From the NCBI RefSeq assembly GCF_000759675.1, contig NZ_BAWM01000018.1:158311-222310 (forward strand): a DNA stretch of 64,000 bases, written 5' to 3'. The notes beneath the pieces were generated by a model. It saw nothing but the letters and a program-made list of their open reading frames with translations. It made no database searches and was not told the DNA's origin. Position numbers and translations under genes: made by a program. Numbering within the stretch: position 1 is the stretch's first letter; each line of letters starts with the position of its first letter. This DNA comes from Neobacillus niacini (GTDB lineage: Bacteria > Bacillota > Bacilli > Bacillales > Cytobacillaceae). This document shows, in pieces, positions 54,990 to 63,722 of the stretch.

Positions 54990-56049
54990 GATCATACACC
55001 AAGCGATCATATTCAGACTCTTTAATATAACCAAGAGCAATCCCCTTTTTAATAACTTCCCTTACTGTCCTGTAACGCGATATAATGTCTTCCCCTTTTG
55101 CTTCTTTCATCGCAGCATTAAGGTTTCTCCCTGATAGAAGTTCAAAAACACTCGCCCTTTTCCATCTTCCATATGAATAGCAGAAGGGTGAACACTCCCC
55201 TTGGCAATAGGGACATGTTAGCTCTACTAATCGCTGTGCGGTAACTGCAATTAATGTTTGTTCTACCTCTAACCAATTCACACCAAATTCTCGAAGACGA
55301 TATACCGCGCCCTTTGCATCCCTTGTATGCATCGTGCTTAGGACTAAGTGACCGGTTAATGCAGCACGCACAGCAATTTTGGCAGTTTCCGCGTCACGTA
55401 TTTCTCCGACCATAATAATGTCTGGATCATGACGTAGAATTGCCTTTAAACCGGCTGCGTAAGTCACACCTGCTTTTTCATTCACTTGTATTTGTAAAAC
55501 AGAGTCGTAGTTTTTTTCAATGGGGTCTTCAAGTGTAATCACATTTCGATGAAAAAGATGAGCGGTTTCATTTAAAAGGGAGTAAAGAGTTGTGGTTTTT
55601 CCTGATCCGGTAGGACCAGTAAAGATAATTAAACCGTGTGCGTGTTTTAGGAGAGCTAGTAATTTTCTGGTCATACCCGTGAAAAGTGAGAGTTGGTGAA
55701 AGGGAATCTGTTCTTGTTGGGGCAGCAGTCTAATAACAAGACTTTCTCGATTGTTAGAAGGAAGGGTTGAAAGTCTAAGACCCATTAATTTTCCGTCCAC
55801 CTCACAAAAAATCGCACCGCTTTGTGGGCGTCTTCGTTCTCCGATATCCATGTTTGCAGTAAATTTAAAATGTGAAATTAATCTGTCGCATTCATCTTTT
55901 GGAAGTGTTAATCGTGGAATGAGTTTGTTTGTTAAGCGGATTTGAATGAGCGTATCTTGCTTCCTAGGAACAATGTGAATATCTGTTGCTTGGTTCCTGG
56001 CAGCATCTGTGATAATCCTATTTGCTAAAATTTCGATTGCACTAACAAT
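54976..56049 (-). CDS. comGA: Competence pilus assembly ATPase ComGA, probable ATT start
   Basis: 357 aa, PilB/GspE-type. Walker A FTGPTGSGKTTT near residue 143, Walker B DIIMVGEIRDAETA, histidine box STMHTRDAKGA, zinc-type cysteines CPYCQGECSPFC near the C-terminus. In-frame GTGs at 56058 and 56061 fall inside the AAAAGGTGG ribosome site, and the family N-terminus aligns best with an ATT at 56049, 8 nt after AGGTGG. ATT is therefore my preferred start. Confidence 0.93.
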   Translation of the reverse strand: MVSAIEILANRIITDAARNQATDIHIVPRKQDTLIQIRLTNKLIPRLTLPKDECDRLISHFKFTANMDIGERRRPQSGAIFCEVDGKLMGLRLSTLPSNNRESLVIRLLPQQEQIPFHQLSLFTGMTRKLLALLKHAHGLIIFTGPTGSGKTTTLYSLLNETAHLFHRNVITLEDPIEKNYDSVLQIQVNEKAGVTYAAGLKAILRHDPDIIMVGEIRDAETAKIAVRAALTGHLVLSTMHTRDAKGAVYRLREFGVNWLEVEQTLIAVTAQRLVELTCPYCQGECSPFCYSYGRWKRASVFELLSGRNLNAAMKEAKGEDIISRYRTVREVIKKGIALGYIKESEYDRLVYDHEAP

Positions 56050-56130
56050 GGGTAACACCACCTTTTATTTTGTCTTTGTTATAATTCGACACCTTTCAAG
56101 CTTTTCCTTCAAGATTCTTCTTTTTTTCAA

Positions 56131-56143
56131 AAAAATATATTTT
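56131..56143. promoter_or_regulatory. AT-box resembling a ComK site
   Basis: AAAAATATATTTT fits the AAAAN5TTTT ComK half-site. Only one clear box is visible upstream of comGA; a second would normally be needed. The rest of the 56050-56352 gap holds AT-rich divergent promoters, including TTGACA near 56188. Confidence 0.35.
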
Positions 56144-56352
56144 AAATTTTTCACTCGATAATCTTCAAAAACAACTCTTGACAGACACACTGTATATAAT
56201 TTGTATAATATTTGTACAACGGAATACATGTTTACATTTCTTAATTGTGAACAATTTCTAAAAATAAAGTGTTAACATTGTTAACCTCATTCCCATGTTT
56301 AAATAGCTGTATTATAATTGGGTTAAATTATGGGGGTTCGAGGTGAACAGAG

Positions 56353-57048
56353 ATGGAACAAACATTAAAGATAACAAATGTTTTATCAGATCCAACCAGA
56401 TACTACATCTATCAATACATTACGAAACGTCACGAAGAAGTTACAGTACAAGAGGTGGCAGAGCATTTTAATATCCATCCAAATGTTGCTAGATTACATT
56501 TATCAAAACTTGAAGATGTTAACATGTTAGTGTCTGAAACAAAAAAGACTGGTAAAGGTGGAAGACCAAGTAGATTATATCGTTTATCCGATGATGTGAT
56601 TCAATTGCACTTCCCATTCCGTGATTACATGCTCCTTTCCAAAGTAGCCATATCTACCATGCTTACATTGGGTGAAGCGGGTAAACAAGCTCTTTACTTA
56701 ACTGGTAAGCGATTTGGTACTGAAGTTATTGAACAGGAAATGGCAAAAAGATCCTTTGGAGAAGAAATAGAATTTGACCAAAAATTAACGATATTAAAAA
56801 GTGCTGCAACATTAGCTGGATTTTATCCAGAATTTGAAGCAAATGGTGATCATACAAAAATTTACTTCCAAATCTACAATTGTCCTTTCAAAGAAGTTGC
56901 AGAGGAACATGAAAGTGTTTGCGAAATGCACCACGAGTTCCTAAAAGGAATGTTTGAAGTATTGTTTGACACAGTGGAGTTAGTTGAGAAAGAAAACATC
57001 ATATCTGGCTGTGAAACTTGCTCTTACCAAGCACTTGTTACAAACTAA
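56353..57048 (+). CDS. SufR-like winged-helix regulator with a cysteine cluster
   Basis: 231 aa. DNA-binding domain VTVQEVAEHFNIHPNVARLHLSKLEDV near residue 30, a wing with GKGGRPSRLYRL, and a C-terminal region with Cys177, Cys190, Cys220 and Cys223 (C-x12-C-x29-C-x2-C), reminiscent of the [Fe-S] SufR type (C-x12-C-x13-C-x2-C). It may sense iron-sulfur or redox state. Divergent from comGA. Target genes unknown. Confidence 0.82.
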   Translation: MEQTLKITNVLSDPTRYYIYQYITKRHEEVTVQEVAEHFNIHPNVARLHLSKLEDVNMLVSETKKTGKGGRPSRLYRLSDDVIQLHFPFRDYMLLSKVAISTMLTLGEAGKQALYLTGKRFGTEVIEQEMAKRSFGEEIEFDQKLTILKSAATLAGFYPEFEANGDHTKIYFQIYNCPFKEVAEEHESVCEMHHEFLKGMFEVLFDTVELVEKENIISGCETCSYQALVTN

Positions 57049-57128
57049 TTTGAAAGCTTATTTACTTTTGAACTCCTTTTCTTTATAATATTGCATGATG
57101 GTACCGTAGGGGAAAAGGAGGGATACAT

Positions 57129-57377
57129 ATGGATCGCATGTTCAGAGTTTTGGGTTTCTGGACGGGTATTTTTACCGTAATGTTCTATCTAGGAGATATG
57201 GATAAAACTGCATTGCTATTCCTAGCCCAAACTGGATTCTTTGTTTTGTTAAGCTATCTTAAACTTTCCGAACGTATGTATATGTATGTTTTCGGAGCAT
57301 ATTTGACCGTATTCTTCGCAGGCTTCACTTATTGGACAACATTTATGATGCCGCTTGGTGGAGTTGGAGGACATTAA
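57129..57377 (+). CDS. yqgY: DUF2626 membrane protein YqgY
   Basis: 82 aa, mostly hydrophobic with three helices, ending PLGGVGGH. Matches YqgY/DUF2626 in length. AAAGGAGG 7 nt before the ATG. Unknown role; widely conserved in Bacillus. Confidence 0.88.
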   Translation: MDRMFRVLGFWTGIFTVMFYLGDMDKTALLFLAQTGFFVLLSYLKLSERMYMYVFGAYLTVFFAGFTYWTTFMMPLGGVGGH

Positions 57378-57384
57378 GAAGTAA

Positions 57385-57417
57385 AAAAAACACCGGAGCA
57401 CTTCTCCGGTGTTTTTT
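57385..57417 (+). terminator. Terminator of yqgY
   Basis: Stem AAACACCGGA / TCCGGTGTTT with a short loop and a T-run; also T-rich in the opposite direction so may serve the convergent methyltransferase gene. Confidence 0.85.
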
Positions 57418-58498
57418 ATTCTTGAAAAAGATTACCATTAATACCTTTTTGTTGAATAACCAGATGAAAAAACGAACTCATTCCAGACGGCATAATCAAA
57501 CTCCTTATTGCACGGTTTCGTTTGCTAACTTCCGAAAAAGGATTGGGATCATAATGGTCTTCTAATTCCTTTAATATTCCTGCTCTTAATAAAAACTCAT
57601 CCTGTCTTAGTTTTGATTGAAAATTTAACTCTGCTTGCTCCCCCTTTAGAATTAGCCAATCAAAATGGATATGTGTGGTTATATCCATTTCCCCAGGATG
57701 CTCCAAGACATCATCAATCATTTGGTGCTGATAATATCCTCTTAAGCTTCCCTTTTTTCTTGAAGGGTGTTTCCAGTCCTCATTGGTATAACCATAATCA
57801 GCTGTTACTACAAGCCCCTTTTTTAACACCCGGGATATATCCTTCACCATCCCTTCCATTAACAAAGGCACTTCAATTCGCTGCTTTTCCTTTAAAACCA
57901 GCCTACTTGCATCTAAAAAGGAATAAATGAATGAATTTGTTAACGGAACCTTTTCCTCATATAAGCTCTCATTTTTAATTCCCACCATAACCTCATACAA
58001 TTGTCCATTCTCTTTCTCAATTACATGGACTGGCATAGCATCAAATAATTCATTTGAAAAGACCATCCCTTCAAAAGGTTCAAGTTCATCAAGTTTATTT
58101 ACTTGGGTTACAGAAAATCGGGGTTTAATTAATTCATTTTGCAAACTCAGATGATACGGACTGCTTTCTACAATTATGTAATTTAACGGAGATTTGATGG
58201 AATGCTCCCATTCCTGTAAAAAAGAATGGGCAAACCGTCCATTGCCAGCGCCAATTTCACAAAAAGTTGGTTCAAGGTCATTATACTTACAAACACTTGC
58301 GAACCATTTCGCAACGATACGGCCATAAATATCGGAAATATTACTTGTCGTAATAAAATCTCCTTGGCCGCCAATTTTTTGTTTATTTTTCATATAGTAA
58401 CCAAATTCAGGATGGTATAGGACTGCCTCAATGTATTCTGCATAGGTAATTAAGTTTACTGGTGCATTTGAAATTAAGCTCTTTAAATAAGTAATCAT
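57416..58498 (-). CDS. MidA/NDUFAF7-type SAM-dependent methyltransferase
   Basis: 360 aa. SAM motif FCEIGAGNGRFAHSFLQEW near residue 81, YIIVESSPYHLSLQ, GMVFSNELFDAMPVHVIEKENG and VTADYGYTNEDW. In eukaryotes NDUFAF7 methylates a complex I arginine; the bacterial target is unknown. A strong palindrome lies just upstream of its start. Confidence 0.88.
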   Translation of the reverse strand: MITYLKSLISNAPVNLITYAEYIEAVLYHPEFGYYMKNKQKIGGQGDFITTSNISDIYGRIVAKWFASVCKYNDLEPTFCEIGAGNGRFAHSFLQEWEHSIKSPLNYIIVESSPYHLSLQNELIKPRFSVTQVNKLDELEPFEGMVFSNELFDAMPVHVIEKENGQLYEVMVGIKNESLYEEKVPLTNSFIYSFLDASRLVLKEKQRIEVPLLMEGMVKDISRVLKKGLVVTADYGYTNEDWKHPSRKKGSLRGYYQHQMIDDVLEHPGEMDITTHIHFDWLILKGEQAELNFQSKLRQDEFLLRAGILKELEDHYDPNPFSEVSKRNRAIRSLIMPSGMSSFFHLVIQQKGINGNLFQE

Positions 58499-58515
58499 AT
58501 GAACTCCTTCTTTAG

Positions 58516-58541
58516 GTTTACACTATTGACATAGTGTAAAC
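58516..58541. promoter_or_regulatory. Perfect inverted repeat upstream of the methyltransferase gene
   Basis: 11-bp arms GTTTACACTAT and ATAGTGTAAAC around TGAC, centred about 30 nt before the start at 58498, an operator-like position. Related half-sites lie upstream of yqgX (59340-59351) and yqhL (44091-44100). Confidence 0.5.
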
Positions 58542-58616
58542 TTTATTATATTGTTAGTTTAGTAGCTTAACTATATCCCCTCCCATTTTTTATATGATTA
58601 GAAGACCATCTCCCAG

Positions 58617-58650
58617 AAAAACCCTTCTCAAGTGAGAAGGGTTTTTTTTA
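58617..58650 (-). terminator. Terminator of yqgX
   Basis: Stem AAAACCCTTCTCA / TGAGAAGGGTTTT (loop AG), T-run on the minus strand. Confidence 0.85.
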
Positions 58651-58659
58651 TGGATACCA

Positions 58660-59298
58660 TCATGAAAACCCATTTAAAAACGGATTACTATCCATCTCTT
58701 CTCCAATGGTGGTTATAGGTCCATGCCCAGATAAAACAGTTGTTTCTTCAGGTAAAAACAATAATTTTTCATGAATGCTTTTCAATAGTTGTTTATGGTT
58801 ACCTCCTGGCAGATCTGTTCTACCAATGCTGCTCTTAAATAACGCATCACCTGATACAACAAATCCCTCTGACTCAAAGTAATACGATACACTCCCAGGA
58901 GAATGCCCTGGAGTTTCAAAGATAGAGAACGTGAAATCACCAATCGTTATCGTTTCCTCTTTTTTGAGGATATAGTCGGCTTTTTTCATTTTCATTAACT
59001 CTTGCATTTGAAAGAACTTCGAACCATTTAATGCAGGATCAATCAGCCAATCTTCCTCCTCTTCATGAATATAAACAGGTATTTTATAATAGTCTCTTAC
59101 TTCATCAACGGCGCCGATATGGTCGAAATGTGCATGTGTTAAGAAAATAGCAATCGGCTTGAGTTCTCTTTTTGATAACCACTTTATTAGTTTTTTCCCT
59201 TCACTCCCTGGATCAAAAATCAAACAGGTTTTGTCAGGACTTTCAACTATGTAACAATTTGTTTGTAAAACCCCTAGGGGAATTTGAGACCATTTCAT
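58660..59298 (-). CDS. yqgX: Metallo-beta-lactamase-fold hydrolase YqgX
   Basis: 212 aa. Zinc motif LTHAHFDHIG near residue 54, FETPGHSPGSVSYY, GDALFKSSIGRTD, and SGHGPITTIG. Glyoxalase II-type family; substrate unassigned. I chose ATG 59298 because homologues start MKW; the longer frame begins inside a GGAGG site. Confidence 0.9.
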   Translation of the reverse strand: MKWSQIPLGVLQTNCYIVESPDKTCLIFDPGSEGKKLIKWLSKRELKPIAIFLTHAHFDHIGAVDEVRDYYKIPVYIHEEEEDWLIDPALNGSKFFQMQELMKMKKADYILKKEETITIGDFTFSIFETPGHSPGSVSYYFESEGFVVSGDALFKSSIGRTDLPGGNHKQLLKSIHEKLLFLPEETTVLSGHGPITTIGEEMDSNPFLNGFS

Positions 59299-59496
59299 TT
59301 CGTACACTACCTCCAACTATTTTTACATTAATTTTATTTTACACTATGTAAGCTGCATTGCTAACTTTTTTAGCCCTCGACAAATGAATAAAAAGAATAT
59401 AAAATAAGAATCGAATGTATATAATATTCTTACATAACTATCTTAGAAATCTGTTGGGCATAGCCCAAGTATTATCTAATAAAGGGGGCTTTATTA

Positions 59497-59673
59497 ATGG
59501 GAGTAGTTATTATTTTTGCTTTGGTTACCTTACTTGCTGCTTATGGTGCCTTCACTGCCCTAAAAAATAAAAATTTCTTAGGAGCATTTTGGGCAGTAGC
59601 AACATTGGCTGTTTTTGGCTGGTTTGCAATTATGACCGTTATTGAAAGTGGATTTCCTACTGGAACGCACTAA
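59497..59673 (+). CDS. yqgW: DUF2759 membrane protein YqgW
   Basis: 58 aa: MGVVIIFALVTLLAAYGA, a second hydrophobic helix and a short tail ending TGTH. AAAGGGGG lies upstream of the ATG. Too short for most gene lists but the position and sequence fit YqgW. Confidence 0.82.
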   Translation: MGVVIIFALVTLLAAYGAFTALKNKNFLGAFWAVATLAVFGWFAIMTVIESGFPTGTH

Positions 59674-59686
59674 ACTTTAAAAATTG

Positions 59687-59714
59687 AAAGACTGCCAAAC
59701 GGCAGTCTTTTTAT
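59687..59714. terminator. Terminator between yqgW and yqgU
   Basis: Stem AAAGACTGCC / GGCAGTCTTT, loop AAAC, T-run. Serves yqgW and probably the convergent yqgU. Confidence 0.85.
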
Positions 59715-60853
59715 TTTTCTACGAGCTCCAATAATTCTTTTGTTTTAATATTTATGATTTTTTCAAAACGATTTCCATATAGTGCAGCTTCCCCAGAAGG
59801 AGATAGAAGAACAGGTTCATTTTTCAGCCCCTGCAAAATGCTGTTGTTATTACCGCTATTGATATCATAGCTTACAAGCTCAAAGCCTTCCGTGTAAGCA
59901 TCCGCTTCCACACTTTTTAGCGGCTTAAGGGTAATAAATTTCCCATTTTTTTCATTAAAGTCATAGTAAGGAACTAACCATCCCGAAAACATTGTTAGAT
60001 GTGGAATGGAAAAAGAAAATAGTTCTTGTTTGTTCTCATTATAAAAAGTATAAGCTGCCAGTAGCTTTTCCTTATCCTTGACGGTAACAGTCATTAAGAT
60101 GTCATGGTAAGCAGCAAATTGAAGGACATCTGTAAATATTACTTCCTCCGTCTCAGAATTTAGTTTTTTTAACAAGAGTGGCGCAAAGAGAGAAGGACTC
60201 GTTTCATCCCAATTTAGATAGGCAACTTCTTCTTTTCCTAACCATTTAATAAATGGTTGAGGAATCGATAGTTCCGTTGTTTTTCTTTGTTCAATATCTA
60301 AAAGCAGCATTTGAAATGTCCAATCTTCATTAAATGAGGAGATTAGTATCTCAGACTCATTTAATGGGTTCCATTCAAAGGCTAATTCATATGAGGTGAA
60401 AGACTGTTTTATTATTTCTGATCCCTCTGGAGTAAGTATGGTAACTTGTCCTTCATAGGTAGAAGGAGAAGTTTGTATAAGTATATTCTTTTTTGAAGGG
60501 CTGATCTGCAAGGTGACAATGGGCACTTCACTCGTATATAGTAACTCACTATTACCTGTTAGAAGATTATAAAGGTGTACAGACGATGATTGTTCAAGAT
60601 TAGTAATATAGAGTAATTGATGGTCAGAAAGCCAGCCGCCTACTTTATAAAATTCACCTTCAGGTATTTCAATTGGGAGTTTCCATGTTTCTTCCGGTTT
60701 TGAAGGCGGGACATTTTGCTTGTCAGTATCTTCAGAAGGGCCGGGCTTGGCATCTTGTTGATTCGTACAAGCACTAAAAAAGGAGGCAAAAACGAGCAAA
60801 AATAAGATTTGAAAAATGAATTTTAAGATCATATTACTTTTGTTAAGTCTCAT
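59711..60853 (-). CDS. yqgU: Lipoprotein YqgU
   Basis: 380 aa. Signal peptide with lipobox FFSAC (Cys near residue 29), then a beta-rich domain with several beta-propeller-like repeats; the Pro/Glu-rich linker follows the lipid site. Function unknown. ATG 60853 has GGAGGGGG nearby. Confidence 0.85.
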   Translation of the reverse strand: MRLNKSNMILKFIFQILFLLVFASFFSACTNQQDAKPGPSEDTDKQNVPPSKPEETWKLPIEIPEGEFYKVGGWLSDHQLLYITNLEQSSSVHLYNLLTGNSELLYTSEVPIVTLQISPSKKNILIQTSPSTYEGQVTILTPEGSEIIKQSFTSYELAFEWNPLNESEILISSFNEDWTFQMLLLDIEQRKTTELSIPQPFIKWLGKEEVAYLNWDETSPSLFAPLLLKKLNSETEEVIFTDVLQFAAYHDILMTVTVKDKEKLLAAYTFYNENKQELFSFSIPHLTMFSGWLVPYYDFNEKNGKFITLKPLKSVEADAYTEGFELVSYDINSGNNNSILQGLKNEPVLLSPSGEAALYGNRFEKIINIKTKELLELVEK

Positions 60854-60942
60854 TTTCCCCCTCCCTCCTTTTTTCTTCACATTTATTAGTACGTTTTTTT
60901 TACAAAAATGTTTCAATAATAACAGTAACATTCTAGAAATAA

Positions 60943-60972
60943 GAAAAAAGTCGCATTTTTACGACTTTTTTA
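60943..60972 (-). terminator. Terminator of yqgT
   Basis: Stem AAAAAAGTCG / CGACTTTTTT with an 8-nt loop, T-run on the minus strand. Confidence 0.75.
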
Positions 60973-61048
60973 CTAATTAACAAATAACCAACACAATAGT
61001 TTATTTTAATGTCATTGAAATCATTTTACAAGTCGTGTAATTAACTAT

Positions 61049-62236
61049 TTACAAATAAAGTGAAGCTATAAAAATGCCCTCAACTTTTTGGATAATATCC
61101 TTAAATTGAGATAAAGGCAATGGATTAATTCCCCTTCCTAGCTCTATTGTGAAACCAGGGCGTTTATACTCTTGAATATACCAATCCTTGAATCCCGCAT
61201 GACTATCGAAGTTTCGAATTGCCTTGTATCCACTCACTCGTTCGAATTCTCTTGCTAGAACTTCAGAATCTGGAGGTTCGAACCCTTCATATCCCCAATA
61301 AAACTCTTCACCTTGAGTATGATAAGCCAGAATTCGATCATATTGATTTTTCTTAATCAAATCTGCCATAGCTATTGCTTCTGGTTCTGATAAAGAAGAC
61401 TTACCTGGAAAATCTCTAGGTGCAGGAGATTTGGGTGCCTTCCTTTCCTGCTCAATCTCCCAATTCGCCGGGAACTGATTGTTTAAATCTACCCCTCTAA
61501 TATTTGCCTTCCAATGAACGAATTCATCGCTTCCTTCATTTATATTGATTATTTCCTCTCGGCGGCTTGTTGGTGGTCCATTTAATACTAGGTCAACCCC
61601 GTCCGGATTTACCATTGGAACAATAGATAATTCGGTGTCATTATATAAATTTATTGTATTTATTCCTCTTAATGGACTTCGATTCGTTAATGAAATGAGG
61701 TATTGATTAACAAGGTTCATTAGAACCATCGTTGTAATCCATTCATTAGCATGAAATGAGGCATTCATATGAACTTTTTTTAGTCCCTTTCCAATTCTTA
61801 TTTCTTGAATCGGATTACCTAATACACTGGTGCCTACAGTATCCACATTAATAAATGGATATAACTTCTTTAGAGTTTTCAATTGCTTCATTAAGATCTC
61901 TGAACCATAAGGTAATTTCGAACTAACATGTTGCTGTGTAATACGTTCAGGTAAATAGAGGGTTTCACCCGTTGTTAATTTATTAGGATTTTGCATTTGA
62001 TTTAGTATCATCATGGCGTCAATCGATAAATTTTTTGCATTTCCAATTTTCCATAAAGTATCCTCTTCTTTTATTGTGTATGGAATGGATACATAGCCTG
62101 GTATCATTATTTTTGTACCAGTTTTCAAATTAGATGGATTTACGTTCTCGTTTGAATCGATAATGAGTTCAAGTGGAACCATAAACAATCGACCATAATA
62201 CGCGTAGGAGTCACCTTCCCGGACTCTAACCTCCAT
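61049..62236 (-). CDS. yqgT: LysM-containing M14 carboxypeptidase (gamma-D-glutamyl-diamino acid endopeptidase type, YqgT)
   Basis: 395 aa. Two N-terminal LysM repeats (about residues 3-45 and 50-95, YTIKEEDTLWKIGNAKNL) bind peptidoglycan; the M14 zinc domain has NASFHANEW (His, Glu ligands), GVDLNNQFP and a late catalytic Glu in FTIELGRG. Homologues cleave the gamma-D-Glu-mDap bond. ATG 62236 follows GGAGGA. Confidence 0.9.
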   Translation of the reverse strand: MEVRVREGDSYAYYGRLFMVPLELIIDSNENVNPSNLKTGTKIMIPGYVSIPYTIKEEDTLWKIGNAKNLSIDAMMILNQMQNPNKLTTGETLYLPERITQQHVSSKLPYGSEILMKQLKTLKKLYPFINVDTVGTSVLGNPIQEIRIGKGLKKVHMNASFHANEWITTMVLMNLVNQYLISLTNRSPLRGINTINLYNDTELSIVPMVNPDGVDLVLNGPPTSRREEIININEGSDEFVHWKANIRGVDLNNQFPANWEIEQERKAPKSPAPRDFPGKSSLSEPEAIAMADLIKKNQYDRILAYHTQGEEFYWGYEGFEPPDSEVLAREFERVSGYKAIRNFDSHAGFKDWYIQEYKRPGFTIELGRGINPLPLSQFKDIIQKVEGIFIASLYL

Positions 62237-62298
62237 ATTTCTTCCTCCTTCCATCATAAAAATCATATGACGAAAGACAGTAGAAAATGAGCAAAACA

Positions 62299-62323
62299 AA
62301 ACCTGCAATTGATTGCAGGTTTA
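62299..62323 (-). terminator. Terminator of glcK
   Basis: Stem AAACCTGCAAT / ATTGCAGGTTT with a 2-3 nt loop, then T-rich sequence on the minus strand. Confidence 0.8.
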
Positions 62324-62335
62324 TTCGTTATTTCC

Positions 62336-63310
62336 TTATAGGTTTAGTTTATTTTTTATTAGCCATGCCGCACCAATTACTCCAGCATCATTTCCTAGTG
62401 TTGCCAACGCAAGATTTGTAGAATCTCTAGCCGCTGAAAAAGCAAACATAGAAAAATTCACTTTTACTGAGTCTAATAAAATATCACCAGCCCGAGAAAC
62501 TCCTCCACCAAGAACGATCATTTCCGGGTTCACTGTATTCGCAATATTCGCCAGAACAAATCCTAAATGAAAGGCTACTTCATCTAACAGTTTTTTAGCC
62601 AGTTCATCACCATTACGAGCACTATCAAAAACATCCTTTGCTGTAACTTTCCCATTTTCAGCAAAGATTACGGCGAGCTGCCCCTTTGCTTCAGCTTTTG
62701 GAAGTTCATTCTCAGCTAGTCGAACAATACCAGTTGCCGAAGCAATGGTTTCAAGACAGCCAGACTTTCCACAGTTACAAGGGGCACCGCCAAACGGTAT
62801 AGACGTTATATGACCTATCTCCCCAGCTGCACCGTTTATACCTCGAACAATATTACCATTAGCGATTACTCCACCGCCTACACCCGTTCCGAGTGTCACA
62901 CACACTAGGTCTCTTGCACCCTTACCGGCACCATTCCACATTTCACCTAATGCTGCACAGTTAGCATCGTTTTCGATTACAACAGGCAATTCTGTTAGTG
63001 AATGCAAACTTTCTTGTAAAGGAAAGTTATCCTTCCACCCCAAATTAACGACATTTAAGACAACACCCGTCTCATAATTTATTGGTCCAGGTGCCCCCAT
63101 ACCAATTCCAATTAATTTGGATTTCTGTTCTTTTAGTTCTACTAGTTTTTGATCGATTGTATTTGAAATGTTCGTCGTAATATTTTGACCTTCGTTCGAG
63201 TTATCAGTAGGAATTTCCCACTTATGCAGGATTTCCCCGTTCATATTAATAAAAGCCAATTTGGTAGTTGTCCCTCCAAGGTCCACTCCCACTATCCATT
63301 GTTCTGCCAT
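62336..63310 (-). CDS. glcK: Glucokinase (ROK family)
   Basis: 324 aa. ATP loop GVDLGGTTTKLAFI near residue 8, substrate segment NDANCAALGEMWNGAGKGARD, GTGVGGGVI, and the ROK zinc-site CNCGKSGCLETIAS. ATG 63310 is preferred over an upstream GTG. Converts glucose to glucose-6-phosphate. Confidence 0.95.
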   Translation of the reverse strand: MAEQWIVGVDLGGTTTKLAFINMNGEILHKWEIPTDNSNEGQNITTNISNTIDQKLVELKEQKSKLIGIGMGAPGPINYETGVVLNVVNLGWKDNFPLQESLHSLTELPVVIENDANCAALGEMWNGAGKGARDLVCVTLGTGVGGGVIANGNIVRGINGAAGEIGHITSIPFGGAPCNCGKSGCLETIASATGIVRLAENELPKAEAKGQLAVIFAENGKVTAKDVFDSARNGDELAKKLLDEVAFHLGFVLANIANTVNPEMIVLGGGVSRAGDILLDSVKVNFSMFAFSAARDSTNLALATLGNDAGVIGAAWLIKNKLNL

Positions 63311-63315
63311 TGTAA

Positions 63316-63528
63316 TCACCTATCTTCTTCTTCTTTTTCTCTTAAGAATCTTATTTCGTGTCTTAAAATTAACAATGCAGTCGAATATTCTTTCGGTTCA
63401 ATTAGCTGAGCATGATACAAATCTTTTAATTCTGACTCCATTAATTCTAGGTCAGCTACTCGATCACCAATATAAATAATCGTTCCAAATTGCTTTAAAA
63501 ATTGTTGAATTTCATAAATAGACTTCAT
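63316..63528 (-). CDS. yqgQ: YqgQ (DUF910) protein
   Basis: 70 aa, helical, charged. IYEIQQFLKQFGTIIYIGDR and the ELMESELKDLY segment match the YqgQ family. Five nt upstream of glcK, cotranscribed. Function unknown. Confidence 0.9.
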   Translation of the reverse strand: MKSIYEIQQFLKQFGTIIYIGDRVADLELMESELKDLYHAQLIEPKEYSTALLILRHEIRFLREKEEEDR

Positions 63529-63722
63529 TTCATTTAGCCCTCTTACCTAAAGAATGAGAAACATTACATTAAAAGTATACCTTAAGCCTATACCACCCTC
63601 AAGATGTTCTTTCTATGAATCCATGATCATGCAAAATTCTGGCATGTCCAGCCAGTTGTTCCCATATAACAATAATATAACTACTATACACTCTTACTAG
63701 TAAAACAGAAGGATGGGATCAG

